Source of the DNA: Paenibacillus alvei DSM 29
GTDB lineage: Bacteria > Bacillota > Bacilli > Paenibacillales > Paenibacillaceae
Assembly (NCBI RefSeq): GCF_000293805.1
Contig: NZ_AMBZ01000002.1
Span: 748,501 to 812,500 of the forward strand
Length of the DNA stretch: 64,000 nt
Reading direction: 5' to 3'
The translations under genes and the position numbers were made by a program. This document shows positions 26,383-35,603 of this stretch, one piece after another. The notes below the pieces were generated by a model. It saw nothing but the letters and a program-made list of their open reading frames with translations, was not told where the DNA came from and made no database searches. Each line of letters begins with the position of its first letter. Position 1 is the first letter of the stretch.

Positions 26383-27591
26383 TTAGACACGGTATATTGG
26401 CATCTTGTCCACCCGCGCGGCTCCTGTCTCGATAGCAACCTGTGCAATCGCAGAAGCAACGCTAGGTACAACTCGCTTATCGAGCGGATTCGGAATGATG
26501 TAGGTTGGGCTGAGCTCGGCATCCGTTACAATTGCTGCAATGCCGCGGGCTGCCGCCAGCTTCATGTCATCTGTAATGTCGGTAGCGCGAACGTCGAGCG
26601 CACCACGGAAGATGCCAGGGAATGCAAGCAGGTTGTTCACTTGGTTCGGGAAGTCGGAACGACCCGTACATACTACCGCTGCTCCAGCCGCGAGCGCTTC
26701 GTCCGGGAAGATTTCCGGAGTTGGATTCGCCATGGCAAAAATAATCGGCTTCTCGTTCATTGAACGAACATGTTCCTGTGTAAGCACCTTGGGTGCGGAT
26801 ACACCGATAAATACGTCTGCCCCGCGTACGGCTTCGGTCAGTGTACCGCGAATATGTTCGCGATTCGTTACCATCGCCATGTCTGCTTGCGCAGGATTCA
26901 TCCATTCCTCTCCCTCACAAACTACGCCCTTTAAATCCACAAGGGACACATGCTGAACACCTGCCTTCAGCAGCAGCTTCGCGATAGCAATACCAGCAGA
27001 ACCAGCACCGTTAATCACGGCGCGAATGTTCGACATTTGTTTGTGTACGACTTTCAGCGCATTCATCAAAGCAGCAAGCAGTACAATGGCAGTGCCGTGC
27101 TGATCATCGTGGAAGATCGGGATATTCGTCTCTTCCTTCAGGCGCCGCTCAATTTCGAAGCAGCGTGGTGCAGAAATATCCTCCAGGTTAATACCGGAGA
27201 AAGTCGGCTCCATGTTTTTGACGATATTGACAATTTCGTCTACATTTTGCGTGGAGAGACAAATCGGGAACGCATCGACATTGCCGAACTGCTTGAACAG
27301 CATGCATTTGCCTTCCATGACCGGCATAGCCGCATATGGGCCGATATCGCCTAGTCCAAGAACGGCGGAACCGTCTGTAACGACGGCGATCATGTTGCCG
27401 CGTAACGTATATTCATTGGCCGCATTCTTATCATTTGCAATAAGTCGGCATGATTCAGCTACGCCTGGTGTATATACAAGGCTCAAATCCTCTGGGGAAT
27501 TGACCTCAATTTTGCTTGTTACTTCAATTTTGCCGTGCAGCTTCTTATGAAGTTGTAACGATTCCTCTTTGATGTCCAGTGCTACTGGCAT
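26383..27591 (-). CDS. NAD(P)-dependent malic enzyme, short form (YtsJ/MalS-like)
   Basis: This enzyme oxidatively decarboxylates malate to pyruvate (402 aa). The malic N-domain has VYTPGVAE and the catalytic Lys in VMEGKCMLFKQFGNVDAFPI. Metal-binding acidic residues occur in NLEDISAPRCFEIE and HDDQHGTA. The NAD domain starts with INGAGSAGIAIAKLLL. Its length fits the bacterial about 400-aa class rather than the 550-aa eukaryote-like class. A LysR regulator lies directly upstream on the same strand with a 207-base gap, so independent promoters are likely, although regulation by it is possible. Confidence 0.92.
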   Translation of the reverse strand: MPVALDIKEESLQLHKKLHGKIEVTSKIEVNSPEDLSLVYTPGVAESCRLIANDKNAANEYTLRGNMIAVVTDGSAVLGLGDIGPYAAMPVMEGKCMLFKQFGNVDAFPICLSTQNVDEIVNIVKNMEPTFSGINLEDISAPRCFEIERRLKEETNIPIFHDDQHGTAIVLLAALMNALKVVHKQMSNIRAVINGAGSAGIAIAKLLLKAGVQHVSLVDLKGVVCEGEEWMNPAQADMAMVTNREHIRGTLTEAVRGADVFIGVSAPKVLTQEHVRSMNEKPIIFAMANPTPEIFPDEALAAGAAVVCTGRSDFPNQVNNLLAFPGIFRGALDVRATDITDDMKLAAARGIAAIVTDAELSPTYIIPNPLDKRVVPSVASAIAQVAIETGAARVDKMPIYRV

Positions 27592-27798
27592 ACTACAATC
27601 AGCTCCCTGTTATTCTCTCCAAGGAGGCGTACCCTTCCGCCAATGGAATTGCAGATAAGCCTCATGCTACATTGTGCTACGTTAACAGAGAAAAGGGAAA
27701 TACGTTCCGCATATAAGCTAATAAATTTTATTTATGATCAATCTGGTGGATAACTTTTTTGTGATTTTATAATCGTTCTCTGGATCTATTATGCATCT

Positions 27799-28683
27799 CT
27801 ACACGCCCTGAAGTGGCATCTCACGCATACATTCAATCATACTGAGGCAGTCCTTCGACAGATGGTGGTCTTCTTTCCAGCACAGTTGAATATAAAAGGG
27901 CATTGGCTCTTCCAATGGGACGGTTACAAGGCCAGGCATATTCTGCACCGCCATCGAGACGATCAAGGAAATGCCGGCACCGGAGGCTACCATCGACTTC
28001 ACGGTTTGGATTTCATCCGACTCAAATACAATTTGCGGCTTGAATCCACAATGGGTGCAGGCCTTCATGAGCTGTTCATGGTGTACATAAGCATTTGTCA
28101 GCACGATAAAGTGCTCTTCCTTAAGCTCTGCAATGGATATCGATTTACGCTTCGCTAAAGGGTGATCATCCGGTACACATACAGTCAAGTGATCCTCATA
28201 GAGCAGCACGGAGTGAAGACCAGCAATTGGTTCTTTATTCTGTTGCCCGATGATGCCGAGATCCAGCTTGCCCTCTCGAAGCAGTTCTGTTGTTACACGG
28301 GAGCCGTATTCCGTTACTTTGAATTGCACGTGCGGATACCACTTTCTTATGTAAGCGAACATGGACGGGAATAAATAGGCCCCAATAATCGGCGGCAGAC
28401 CGAAATGAATACTGGAGCTGTTATAATTGCGAACTTCCATGATAGCCTCATCAATTTCAGACAAAATGTTATCTACCCGGGCTAGAAATAAAGCTCCTTC
28501 CGCTGTGACGCGCACGGCCTTCTCCTTCTTGTTGCGTTCGAGCAATTGTACGCCCAAGAACTCTTCCAGCCGATTAACGGCCGCTGTTACGCAAGGCTGG
28601 GACACATAGAGCTGTTCAGCCGCTTTGGTAAAGCTGTGCTGCTCACTAACCGCCTTGAAATATTCCAGTTCCCGCAAATTCAT
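27799..28683 (-). CDS. LysR-family transcriptional regulator
   Basis: This 294-aa regulator has an N-terminal helix-turn-helix MNLRELEYFKAVSEQHSFTK and AAEQLYVSQPCVTAAVNRLE, a linker helix, and a substrate-binding domain from about residue 90 (IHFGLPPIIGAYLFPSMF). The overall pattern resembles CidR/CynR-type activators. The effector is unknown. Its direct downstream neighbour is malic enzyme, so an organic acid signal is a fair guess. GGAGGGAACC precedes the start. The divergent region holds the ABC-F leader promoter. Confidence 0.88.
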   Translation of the reverse strand: MNLRELEYFKAVSEQHSFTKAAEQLYVSQPCVTAAVNRLEEFLGVQLLERNKKEKAVRVTAEGALFLARVDNILSEIDEAIMEVRNYNSSSIHFGLPPIIGAYLFPSMFAYIRKWYPHVQFKVTEYGSRVTTELLREGKLDLGIIGQQNKEPIAGLHSVLLYEDHLTVCVPDDHPLAKRKSISIAELKEEHFIVLTNAYVHHEQLMKACTHCGFKPQIVFESDEIQTVKSMVASGAGISLIVSMAVQNMPGLVTVPLEEPMPFYIQLCWKEDHHLSKDCLSMIECMREMPLQGV

Positions 28684-28855
28684 GATGCTTGGTTCCCTCC
28701 GATATGATAATCCAATGCGAGTCCTATTCTACAAGAAACGAGAAGGTTCTTCGATGGATAAAGATTACAATTAAATGAATTTATGAATAATTGCTGTATA
28801 CAGAGATGACTATAATGACATACGAAGGAACGATGAAAGGGGATTCAGAGGTCCC

Positions 28856-28884
28856 TTTACGGAGCTCATGAATTGAGGTATAAT
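28856..28884 (+). promoter_or_regulatory. Promoter of the ABC-F leader transcript
   Basis: TTTACG, 17 bp, TATAAT. The transcript would start near 28891 and carry a leader of about 300 nt before the ABC-F start. Confidence 0.6.
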
Positions 28885-28937
28885 ATACCAATATAGTGTC
28901 CTTTAAAGAAGAACAGGAACAGGAGGTGAGGTAGGAG

Positions 28938-29090
28938 ATGAACTTTAGTACGTCGAGTATTCGTATTGGCCAATTGCCAGTGGCTATATTTGGCATTATC
29001 CATGATGCAGCCCTCAACGGGATACGTATGTCCATTTTTACCTATACGAATACGATAATACGGCGTGAAGACTCTCCTGCCTTAACCTGA
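28938..29090 (+). CDS. 50-codon leader ORF upstream of the ABC-F gene
   Basis: ATG 28938 is preceded by AGGAGGTGAG at a 7-base spacing. The frame encodes MNFSTSSIRIGQLPVAIFGI and 30 more residues with no known family. Codons 23-26 (GAT GCA GCC CTC) contain TGCAGCC at 29006-29012, which can pair with GGCTGTA (29111-29117) in the 5' arm of the following terminator. The stop codon lies inside a small hairpin (29084-29102). This architecture is what ribosome-mediated attenuators of antibiotic-resistance ABC-F genes look like, so I read it as a sensing leader peptide rather than an enzyme. Confidence 0.6.
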   Translation: MNFSTSSIRIGQLPVAIFGIIHDAALNGIRMSIFTYTNTIIRREDSPALT

Positions 29091-29107
29091 TCGGATTAGG
29101 TTTATGC

Positions 29108-29141
29108 AAAGGCTGTAGGGAATTTCCCTGCAGCCTTTTTT
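29108..29141 (+). terminator. Attenuator terminator in the ABC-F leader
   Basis: AAAGGCTGTAGGGAA pairs with TTCCCTGCAGCCTTT, followed by TTTTTT, 50 bases before the ABC-F start and 18 bases after the leader ORF stop. It would stop most transcripts unless the 5' arm is captured by the leader segment at 29006. Confidence 0.8.
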
Positions 29142-29190
29142 ATGTTCTGGATCGGGAGGCAAGTGTCGTGCACACGCCCCGAGGAGGATA

Positions 29191-31182
29191 ATGAACGTGA
29201 TACTAAGCCTTTGGCATGTGAAAAAATATTATGGAGCCAATTTGGTGCTCTCGGATGTTTCATTTGAAGTAAAAGAAGGAGAAAAGGTTGGCCTGATTGG
29301 CCGCAATGGCTCTGGGAAAACAACAATTTTACAAATGTTGAACGGCGCTTCCATGCCGGATCAAGGGGATATTTTTATACGCAAAGGCGCGGCTGTAGGG
29401 CTGCTTGATCAGGTTCCTTCTGCGCCGGAGTCTGCTGCGGTATATGATGTACTGGCAGAAGGATATGCAGAAGTGCGCAAGTGGGAGCAGGAGATGAAGC
29501 GAATGGAAGCGGCAATGTCAGATCCTTCAACAGCCGAAGACGAGGGGCAGATGTCTCAATTGCTGCAGCAGTATGGCCAACTGATGGAGCGATTCGAGCG
29601 GGCAGGCGGCTATGAAATGGAGGCTTCCATTCGGCGGGTCAGTGCCGGACTTGGAATCACAGAAGAGCAATACAATCGTCCTTTCTCCTCACTTTCCGGG
29701 GGAGAGAAGACGAAGGTAGGGCTCGCTGCACTGCTGTTGAAGCAACCGGACATTTTGCTGCTTGATGAGCCTACCAATCATCTGGATATGGCAGCCATCG
29801 AATGGCTGGAATCTTTCCTGCTTGCTTATTCAGGAGCCGTGATGATCGTCTCGCATGATCGGTATTTTCTTGATCGTGTGGCCGGTAAAATGGTGGAGAT
29901 TGAGGACGGAGAGGCAGTCATCTATCATACGAACTATTCCGGTTATCAGAAGGAGAAGGAAGAAAGGCTGCTGCAGCAATTTGCCAGCTATCAGGAACAG
30001 CAGAAGAAGATTAAGAAGATGCAGGAGACGATTAAGCAACTGATCGAATGGGGAAATCGCTCGAACCCGCCGAATCCGGGCTTCCATCGCCGTGCCGCTT
30101 CCATGCAGAAGGCGCTCGACCGGATGGAGAAGCTGAAGCGTCCTGTGCTGGAACGGCGAACCATGGAATTAAAGCTGAAGCAGGAGGATCGCTCTGGCAA
30201 GCAGGTGCTCACGCTTGATGGAATCACTAAGGTGTACGGCGGGCGAAAGTTGTTGAACCAAGTGAACGGGCTGTTGTTATACGGTGAACGTACTGCCTTG
30301 CTTGGTGGCAATGGGGCAGGGAAAAGTACATTAATGAAAATGCTGCTTGGCCACATTGCTCCAGATGAGGGGGATATTCGCGTCGGTTCGCGTGTGGATG
30401 TAGGCTATCTGGCACAGGAAGAAGCACCGCCTGCTGAGGATAAAACGGTGCTCCGATATTTTTGCGAGACAGTCGCGATGGAAGAAGGAGCGGCCAGAGG
30501 GGAGCTTGCCAGATTCCTATTCTACGGTGCTGATGTATTCAAGCGAATTGCGAATCTGTCGGGCGGAGAGTGGAGCAGGCTCCGGCTTGCCTTGCTTATG
30601 TATCAGAAGCCGAATTTGCTGTTGCTTGATGAACCGACCAATCATCTGGATATCGACTCAAGAGAAGCGTTGGAGGAGGCACTGGAGTCTTTCCCTGGAA
30701 CGCTGCTGGTTATTTCGCATGATCGGTATTTCATTAATCGAGTTGCGCGTAAGCTGTGGGTGCTGGAACAGACACAGCTCTCTGTTCATATCGGTAACTA
30801 CGATGAGTGCAAGGAGAAGCTGCAGTCCTGGGTGAGTCGAGCCAGACATCTAGAATCGATGCCAGTGGCTCCGCATGCAGCTACGAATGTGTCGGAGCAG
30901 AGTCCGCAAGCGCGTCAATCAAAGTCTGGCGGCGACAAGATGAATGCAGGAGGATACCGCAATCAGGCACAAGGAAAACGGAAAGATCAGCCCGTACGAC
31001 AATGGGAACAGGAAATAGAAACTGTAGAAGAACAGCTTTGTCAACTGGAAGAGGAGATGACTGCATTGTCTACAGAAGGAGATAAGGATGTTGATTGGAC
31101 ACAACTGCTTGGAAGACAGCATGTGCTGCGCGAGCAATTAGATGAGCTGTATCGTGGCTGGATGGCCGTAGAGGAGCAGTAA
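29191..31182 (+). CDS. ABC-F family ribosome-associated ATPase, possible antibiotic-protection type
   Basis: This 663-aa soluble protein has two ABC domains and no membrane part. The first has GRNGSGKTT, SLSGGEKTKVGLAA and LLLDEPTNHLD; the second has GGNGAGKST, LSGGEWSRLRLA and LLLDEPTNHLD. The inter-domain linker (about 245-330) is long, with the tip EWGNRSNPPNPGFHRRAAS. ABC-F proteins act in the ribosomal E site, and the resistance subgroups reach toward the peptidyl-transferase centre with such linkers. A charged C-terminal helix pair (from about 590) follows, as in several ABC-F members. GAGGAGGATA precedes the ATG. The attenuated leader supports an induced, drug-related role. Confidence 0.88.
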   Translation: MNVILSLWHVKKYYGANLVLSDVSFEVKEGEKVGLIGRNGSGKTTILQMLNGASMPDQGDIFIRKGAAVGLLDQVPSAPESAAVYDVLAEGYAEVRKWEQEMKRMEAAMSDPSTAEDEGQMSQLLQQYGQLMERFERAGGYEMEASIRRVSAGLGITEEQYNRPFSSLSGGEKTKVGLAALLLKQPDILLLDEPTNHLDMAAIEWLESFLLAYSGAVMIVSHDRYFLDRVAGKMVEIEDGEAVIYHTNYSGYQKEKEERLLQQFASYQEQQKKIKKMQETIKQLIEWGNRSNPPNPGFHRRAASMQKALDRMEKLKRPVLERRTMELKLKQEDRSGKQVLTLDGITKVYGGRKLLNQVNGLLLYGERTALLGGNGAGKSTLMKMLLGHIAPDEGDIRVGSRVDVGYLAQEEAPPAEDKTVLRYFCETVAMEEGAARGELARFLFYGADVFKRIANLSGGEWSRLRLALLMYQKPNLLLLDEPTNHLDIDSREALEEALESFPGTLLVISHDRYFINRVARKLWVLEQTQLSVHIGNYDECKEKLQSWVSRARHLESMPVAPHAATNVSEQSPQARQSKSGGDKMNAGGYRNQAQGKRKDQPVRQWEQEIETVEEQLCQLEEEMTALSTEGDKDVDWTQLLGRQHVLREQLDELYRGWMAVEEQ

Positions 31183-31204
31183 GGCCAAAACAACAATAGC
31201 GAAT

Positions 31205-31242
31205 ACACAGCCCCTAGACTGCAATGCAGCTAGGGGCTGTGT
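31205..31242. terminator. Terminator between ABC-F and pbpG
   Basis: A 13-bp perfect stem (core ACAGCCCCTAG), extended by CTGCA/TGCAG inside the loop, separates two convergent genes. The T-run is weak on both sides. Confidence 0.65.
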
Positions 31243-31257
31243 TATAGATGGATGGCA

Positions 31258-33327
31258 TTACTCACTCCACCAGCGCTTCAAGTGCTGCCACCACGAGCGT
31301 TTTTCCAATTCTTTTGTCGGCCGCTTCTCTTCGTTTTTTCGCGGCTCTGCCGGTGATTGAACATGGAGTTCACACCATTCAGTGGGCTCTGTTCCGCTGA
31401 CGAAGGTCTCCAGACGCTTATTAGGGCAGTTATCGCCTGCTAGTTTACCTGTATCGGTATCAATATAGACGCTGACGACATTGTCTGGAACCGTAAATAT
31501 TTTAGGTGGTACATTGGACAATGCCTGTTCCGTATATTCAGCGAATATCGGAGCAGCCTTATGGGACTCTGTCACTGAAATCATTCTGCCCTTGTCATAT
31601 CCGACCCAGACTGCTGTTGAGAGTTCTGGCGTGTACCCGACGATCCAGGCATCCGTATCTGTCGTTCCCGTTTTACCGGCAACAGGGCGCTTCATGCTAG
31701 GAGCTACGCGGCTGCCGGTGCCGCCGGATTCGAATACACTTTCCATCAGGCTGGTAAGCACGTAAGCATCTGCTGGCTTAACTACTTGCTCCGCTTGAAC
31801 AGGCGGCGCTTCGTATAAGACATTGCCACTGCTGTCGATAACCTTCAATACGGAACGGGGAATTGCGCGTTTGCCTTCATTGCTGAATACGCCGTATGCG
31901 GATGCCATCTCGATCGGGCTAACAGGGAATGTGCCTAGCGCTAGAGAAGGGAGAGGCTTCATGCCGCTGTCAATGCCGAGACGACGCGCAAGGGATATAA
32001 CCTCTTCAGGCCCGATCTTCATCATTGTGCTTACCGCAAAGATATTGTCAGATACCGCCATAGCATGGCGTAAATCAATATTACCGTAATACTTGCCGCC
32101 ATAGTTGCTTGGCTTATATTGTTGTCTGCCATTGTCATACGTAAATGTAGACGGCTGGCTGACGAAGTGAGTCACTGCTGTGATGGCTCGCTTCTCGAGC
32201 GCTGCCAAGTAGACAAATGGCTTGAAGGACGAGCCGGGCTGGCGAGTATTTGCGAACACGCGATTATATTGATTCATGCGATAATTTTTTCCGCCGACCA
32301 TCGCCTTCATATAGCCGTTACGGGGATCAATAGAGACAAGAGCTGCCTGTAAATCTCCTTCCACGGGAATAAATTTCGATATCGCTTGTTCGGCTGCTGC
32401 CTGTGCCCGCTTATCAAGCGTCGTGTATACGCGCAAGCCTCCGGCCTCTATTTGCTGGTCGGGAATGCCGAGCAAATCGAGCTCCTGTCGGACATAATCA
32501 CGGAAATAAGGAGCTACAAGCAGTTCGCTTCGCTCCTCCTTAGGCCGAATGGCTACCGTTTCATTGTAGGCGTTCTGCGCCTGCTTCTGTGTAATATATC
32601 CGGTCTCCACCATACCCTGGAGTACAACTTTTTGTCTGTCCTTAGCATTTTTCATATTGAAATAGGGTGAATAATAGCTTGGTCCGCGTGGAATGCCAGC
32701 TAAAATTGCACTCTCTGCCAGCGTTAGGTCACGGGCCTTCTTGCCAAAGTAAAGCTGTGCTGCGGCCTCGATACCGTATGCGCCGTGTCCGTAATATACT
32801 TGATTCAGATATTGCTCTAAAATATCGTCTTTGCTGTATTTCATCTCCAGTTGAAGCGCATATTGCGCTTCCTTCACCTTGCGAGCCCATGTCCGCTCGT
32901 GGTTGAGATACAGATTGCGGGCAAGCTGCTGCGTCAAGGTGCTGGCTCCCTGTTTTTTAGACATCGATTCAATATTGACGAGCATTGCGCGTGCGATTCC
33001 TTTGAAGTCGATGCCGACATGATGGTAGAATTGCCGATCTTCTGTTGCAATGGTTGCATGAATGACGTCTGGAGCGATATCGGACAGTCTGACCGAGTGC
33101 TGCTGCTTCTGACCGCTTGCCAATGACGTTAGTTCCGCTCCATGACCGTCGTAGATGATAGAGGGCTGTTGCATATCGGACGCTGGCAGATCCGTTACAT
33201 ACAGATACCCAAGCAGGATGCCGCAAGCACCTAAAAGGAGCGCAACCGAACAACCTGTTATTTTGAGCCAACGGCAAATCCTGAGCCTCCGTTTGTCCTC
33301 TGTCTTCTTACCGCTTAACCGCTGCAT
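31258..33327 (-). CDS. pbpG: Class A penicillin-binding protein (glycosyltransferase/transpeptidase)
   Basis: This bifunctional peptidoglycan synthase has 689 aa. A short cytoplasmic tail and one membrane helix (SVALLLGACGILLGYLYV) lead into a GT51 glycosyltransferase domain with TEDRQFYHHVGID (catalytic Glu), KKQGASTLTQQLARNLYL and KVKEAQYALQLE. The transpeptidase has SSFK in RQPGSSFKP (nucleophile Ser), SDN and KTGTT. A short basic/Glu-rich tail ends the protein. The symbol rests on conserved synteny with B. subtilis ywhD-pbpG-speE; the protein itself fits any PBP1a/2D-type enzyme. Confidence 0.9.
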   Translation of the reverse strand: MQRLSGKKTEDKRRLRICRWLKITGCSVALLLGACGILLGYLYVTDLPASDMQQPSIIYDGHGAELTSLASGQKQQHSVRLSDIAPDVIHATIATEDRQFYHHVGIDFKGIARAMLVNIESMSKKQGASTLTQQLARNLYLNHERTWARKVKEAQYALQLEMKYSKDDILEQYLNQVYYGHGAYGIEAAAQLYFGKKARDLTLAESAILAGIPRGPSYYSPYFNMKNAKDRQKVVLQGMVETGYITQKQAQNAYNETVAIRPKEERSELLVAPYFRDYVRQELDLLGIPDQQIEAGGLRVYTTLDKRAQAAAEQAISKFIPVEGDLQAALVSIDPRNGYMKAMVGGKNYRMNQYNRVFANTRQPGSSFKPFVYLAALEKRAITAVTHFVSQPSTFTYDNGRQQYKPSNYGGKYYGNIDLRHAMAVSDNIFAVSTMMKIGPEEVISLARRLGIDSGMKPLPSLALGTFPVSPIEMASAYGVFSNEGKRAIPRSVLKVIDSSGNVLYEAPPVQAEQVVKPADAYVLTSLMESVFESGGTGSRVAPSMKRPVAGKTGTTDTDAWIVGYTPELSTAVWVGYDKGRMISVTESHKAAPIFAEYTEQALSNVPPKIFTVPDNVVSVYIDTDTGKLAGDNCPNKRLETFVSGTEPTEWCELHVQSPAEPRKNEEKRPTKELEKRSWWQHLKRWWSE

Positions 33328-33579
33328 GGCAGCGCCTCCTGTTCGACCGTCAACGGGCTATTTAGTGGTTACCATTCAGTATGGAAAAAGCGGAGGAAGG
33401 TTATTCCTTTTGATTAGTAATTTTTCACATTTTGTGCACTGAAAAAGGGTTGGAAACTATGAAAAGCAGAATATTCAAGAGCATTTTTCACAATTTCAAA
33501 AATCCAGTGGTGAAGCGGCTTTCAGAGCTTTGATAGTTCTGAAAATTGTGCAAATATTCAACTTGACTTCGGAAAATGA
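33328..33579. other. Gap between pbpG and the speE promoter
   Basis: Apart from the pbpG leader this AT-rich stretch holds one 24-codon plus-strand frame (33459-33533, beginning MKSRIFKSIFHNFK) with a poor ribosome site, so I do not call it a gene. I see no other structure. Confidence 0.4.
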
Positions 33580-33607
33580 TTGCATTTTGGGGGGGAACCG
33601 ATATAAT
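33580..33607 (+). promoter_or_regulatory. Promoter of the speE-speB operon
   Basis: TTGCAT, 16 bp including a run of seven G, and a perfect TATAAT. The leader is about 110 bases. Confidence 0.6.
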
Positions 33608-33724
33608 ACTTTGTGTTTGGTGCAAAATGGAGATGAAGTGTTACGAATGTTACACATAGGAACCATTACGAGCATTTCGGGAACTAAGCCAACGATACCA
33701 TGATTATGAAAGAAGGTTGATGTT

Positions 33725-34552
33725 ATGGAATTGTGGTTTACAGAGAAGCAAACGCCTACCTTTGGCATTACGGCAAAAATCCGCGAGACATTCGTGGAGG
33801 AGCAAACGCCGTTTCAGCATTTAGCGATGCTGGATACCGAAGAATTTGGACGGATGCTCGTACTGGATGGCATGGTTATGACGACGATCAAAGACGAGTT
33901 CGTATACCATGAGATGGTGGCACACCCGGCCCTTGTAACTCATCCGAATCCGAAAAAAGTACTTGTCGTCGGCGGCGGCGACGGCGGAGTTATCCGCGAA
34001 ATCATGAAGCACCCTGGAGTAGAGAAGGCAGTTCTCGTTGAAATCGACGGCAAAGTCATCGAATACTCCAAGCAGTATTTGCCTGAAATTGCAGGCGAGC
34101 TGGACAACCCGCGTGTAGAAGTTATCGTGAATGATGGATACATGCATATTTTGAACAGCAAGAATGAATATGACGTCATTATGGTTGACTCCACAGAGCC
34201 GGTAGGCCCTGCGGCGCCGTTGTTCGAGCGCGGCTTCTATCAAGGCATCTATGATGCATTGAAGGAAGATGGCTTGTTCGTTGCACAGACGGACAACCCT
34301 TGGTTCAAGGCTGACTTAATCCAGCAAGTAAACCGTGACGTGAAGGAAATTTTCCCGATTGTACGCGTATACGGCGCGAACATTCCGACCTATCCAAGCG
34401 GTCTCTGGACGTTCACAATGGGCAGCAAGCAGCACGATCCGCTGCAAGTGGACGAAGCGCGGATTCCGGAAATGGAGACGAAGTATTACTCTCCTCGTCT
34501 GCACAAAGCAGCCTTCTGTCTGCCTAAATTTGTAGAGGATTTGTGCAAATAA
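33725..34552 (+). CDS. speE: Spermidine synthase
   Basis: This polyamine aminopropyltransferase (275 aa) moves the aminopropyl group of decarboxylated S-adenosylmethionine to putrescine. Family signatures are [16 protein letters not shown] (nucleotide loop), [25 protein letters not shown] and [12 protein letters not shown], which contains the catalytic Asp. The length equals B. subtilis SpeE (276). It is followed after 31 bases by agmatinase, which supplies putrescine, so the operon converts agmatine to spermidine. Confidence 0.96.
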   Translation: MELWFTEKQTPTFGITAKIRETFVEEQTPFQHLAMLDTEEFGRMLVLDGMVMTTIKDEFVYHEMVAHPALVTHPNPKKVLVVGGGDGGVIREIMKHPGVEKAVLVEIDGKVIEYSKQYLPEIAGELDNPRVEVIVNDGYMHILNSKNEYDVIMVDSTEPVGPAAPLFERGFYQGIYDALKEDGLFVAQTDNPWFKADLIQQVNRDVKEIFPIVRVYGANIPTYPSGLWTFTMGSKQHDPLQVDEARIPEMETKYYSPRLHKAAFCLPKFVEDLCK

Positions 34553-34583
34553 GACAGTGCACGAAGAAGGAGGAGCTTAGACG

Positions 34584-35453
34584 ATGAAATTGGATCAAAA
34601 ATATTCGGGCAATGTATTCATTTGCAGCTCTGATGATTACGAAGGAGCAAAGGCCGTCATTTATGGCATGCCAATGGATTACACGGTATCCTTCCGCCCA
34701 GGTTCACGCTTCGGCCCAGGCCGTATCCGTGAAGCATCGGTAGGCTTAGAAGAATACAGCCCATATCTTGATAGAAGCATTGAGGAATTGAATTACTTCG
34801 ATGCAGGCGACCTGCTGCTGCCATTTGGCAATGCGGCGAAGAGCCTGGACATCATCGGGGAATTCGTAGGCAAGCTGCTAAGCGATGGGAAGTTCCCAAT
34901 CGGCCTTGGCGGGGAGCACCTAGTGACATGGCCAGTCCTGCAAGAGGTGTACAAGAAATACCCTGATCTCGCGATAATTCATATTGATGCGCACGCTGAC
35001 TTGCGGGAGCAGTATGAGGGTGAGCCTTTGTCTCATTCCACACCAATCCGCAAGGCTGCTGAAATGATCGGCGGCAAGAACGTGTACCAGTTCGGTATCC
35101 GCTCTGGTTCGCGTGAAGAGTGGACGTACGCTCGCGAGAACATCAATTTCTTCCCGTTCGATGTAGCGGAGCCTCTGAAGAAGGTTCTGCCTGAGCTGGC
35201 TGGTCGTCCGGTCTATGTCACGATTGATATTGACGTGCTTGATCCAAGCTGCGCACCGGGAACAGGAACGGCAGAAGCGGGCGGCATTACGTCGAAGGAA
35301 TTGCTTGAAGCGGTTCATTCGATTGCTCGTTCGGATGCCAATGTTATCGGATGTGACTTGGTGGAAGTGGCGCCAATTTACGATCCAACCGAGCAGACGC
35401 CGATTACGGCGAGCAAGATCATTCGTGAGATGCTGCTCGGGTTCGTGAAGTAA
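34584..35453 (+). CDS. speB: Agmatinase
   Basis: This ureohydrolase (289 aa) splits agmatine to putrescine and urea. The two-manganese site is built by GGEHLVTWPVL, IIHIDAHADLREQYEGE and VTIDIDVLDPSCAPGTGTAE, all arginase-family signatures; SHSTP and DLVEVAPIYDP follow as in agmatinases. The ribosome site AAGGAGGAG is strong. It is co-transcribed with speE as in B. subtilis. Confidence 0.95.
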   Translation: MKLDQKYSGNVFICSSDDYEGAKAVIYGMPMDYTVSFRPGSRFGPGRIREASVGLEEYSPYLDRSIEELNYFDAGDLLLPFGNAAKSLDIIGEFVGKLLSDGKFPIGLGGEHLVTWPVLQEVYKKYPDLAIIHIDAHADLREQYEGEPLSHSTPIRKAAEMIGGKNVYQFGIRSGSREEWTYARENINFFPFDVAEPLKKVLPELAGRPVYVTIDIDVLDPSCAPGTGTAEAGGITSKELLEAVHSIARSDANVIGCDLVEVAPIYDPTEQTPITASKIIREMLLGFVK

Positions 35454-35603
35454 TGTAGTCTGTAACAAAGCAGCATCGTCCAAGCGCACGGAATCTGCAT
35501 GCAGCAGAGGAAGTGCGCTTGTTTTTGTAATGAAGCAGCAAAAAGGCAGGGCTTAGACATGCGTTACAGTCCCCTTTAAAATAAAGAGAAAGGGAGGATG
35601 AGA

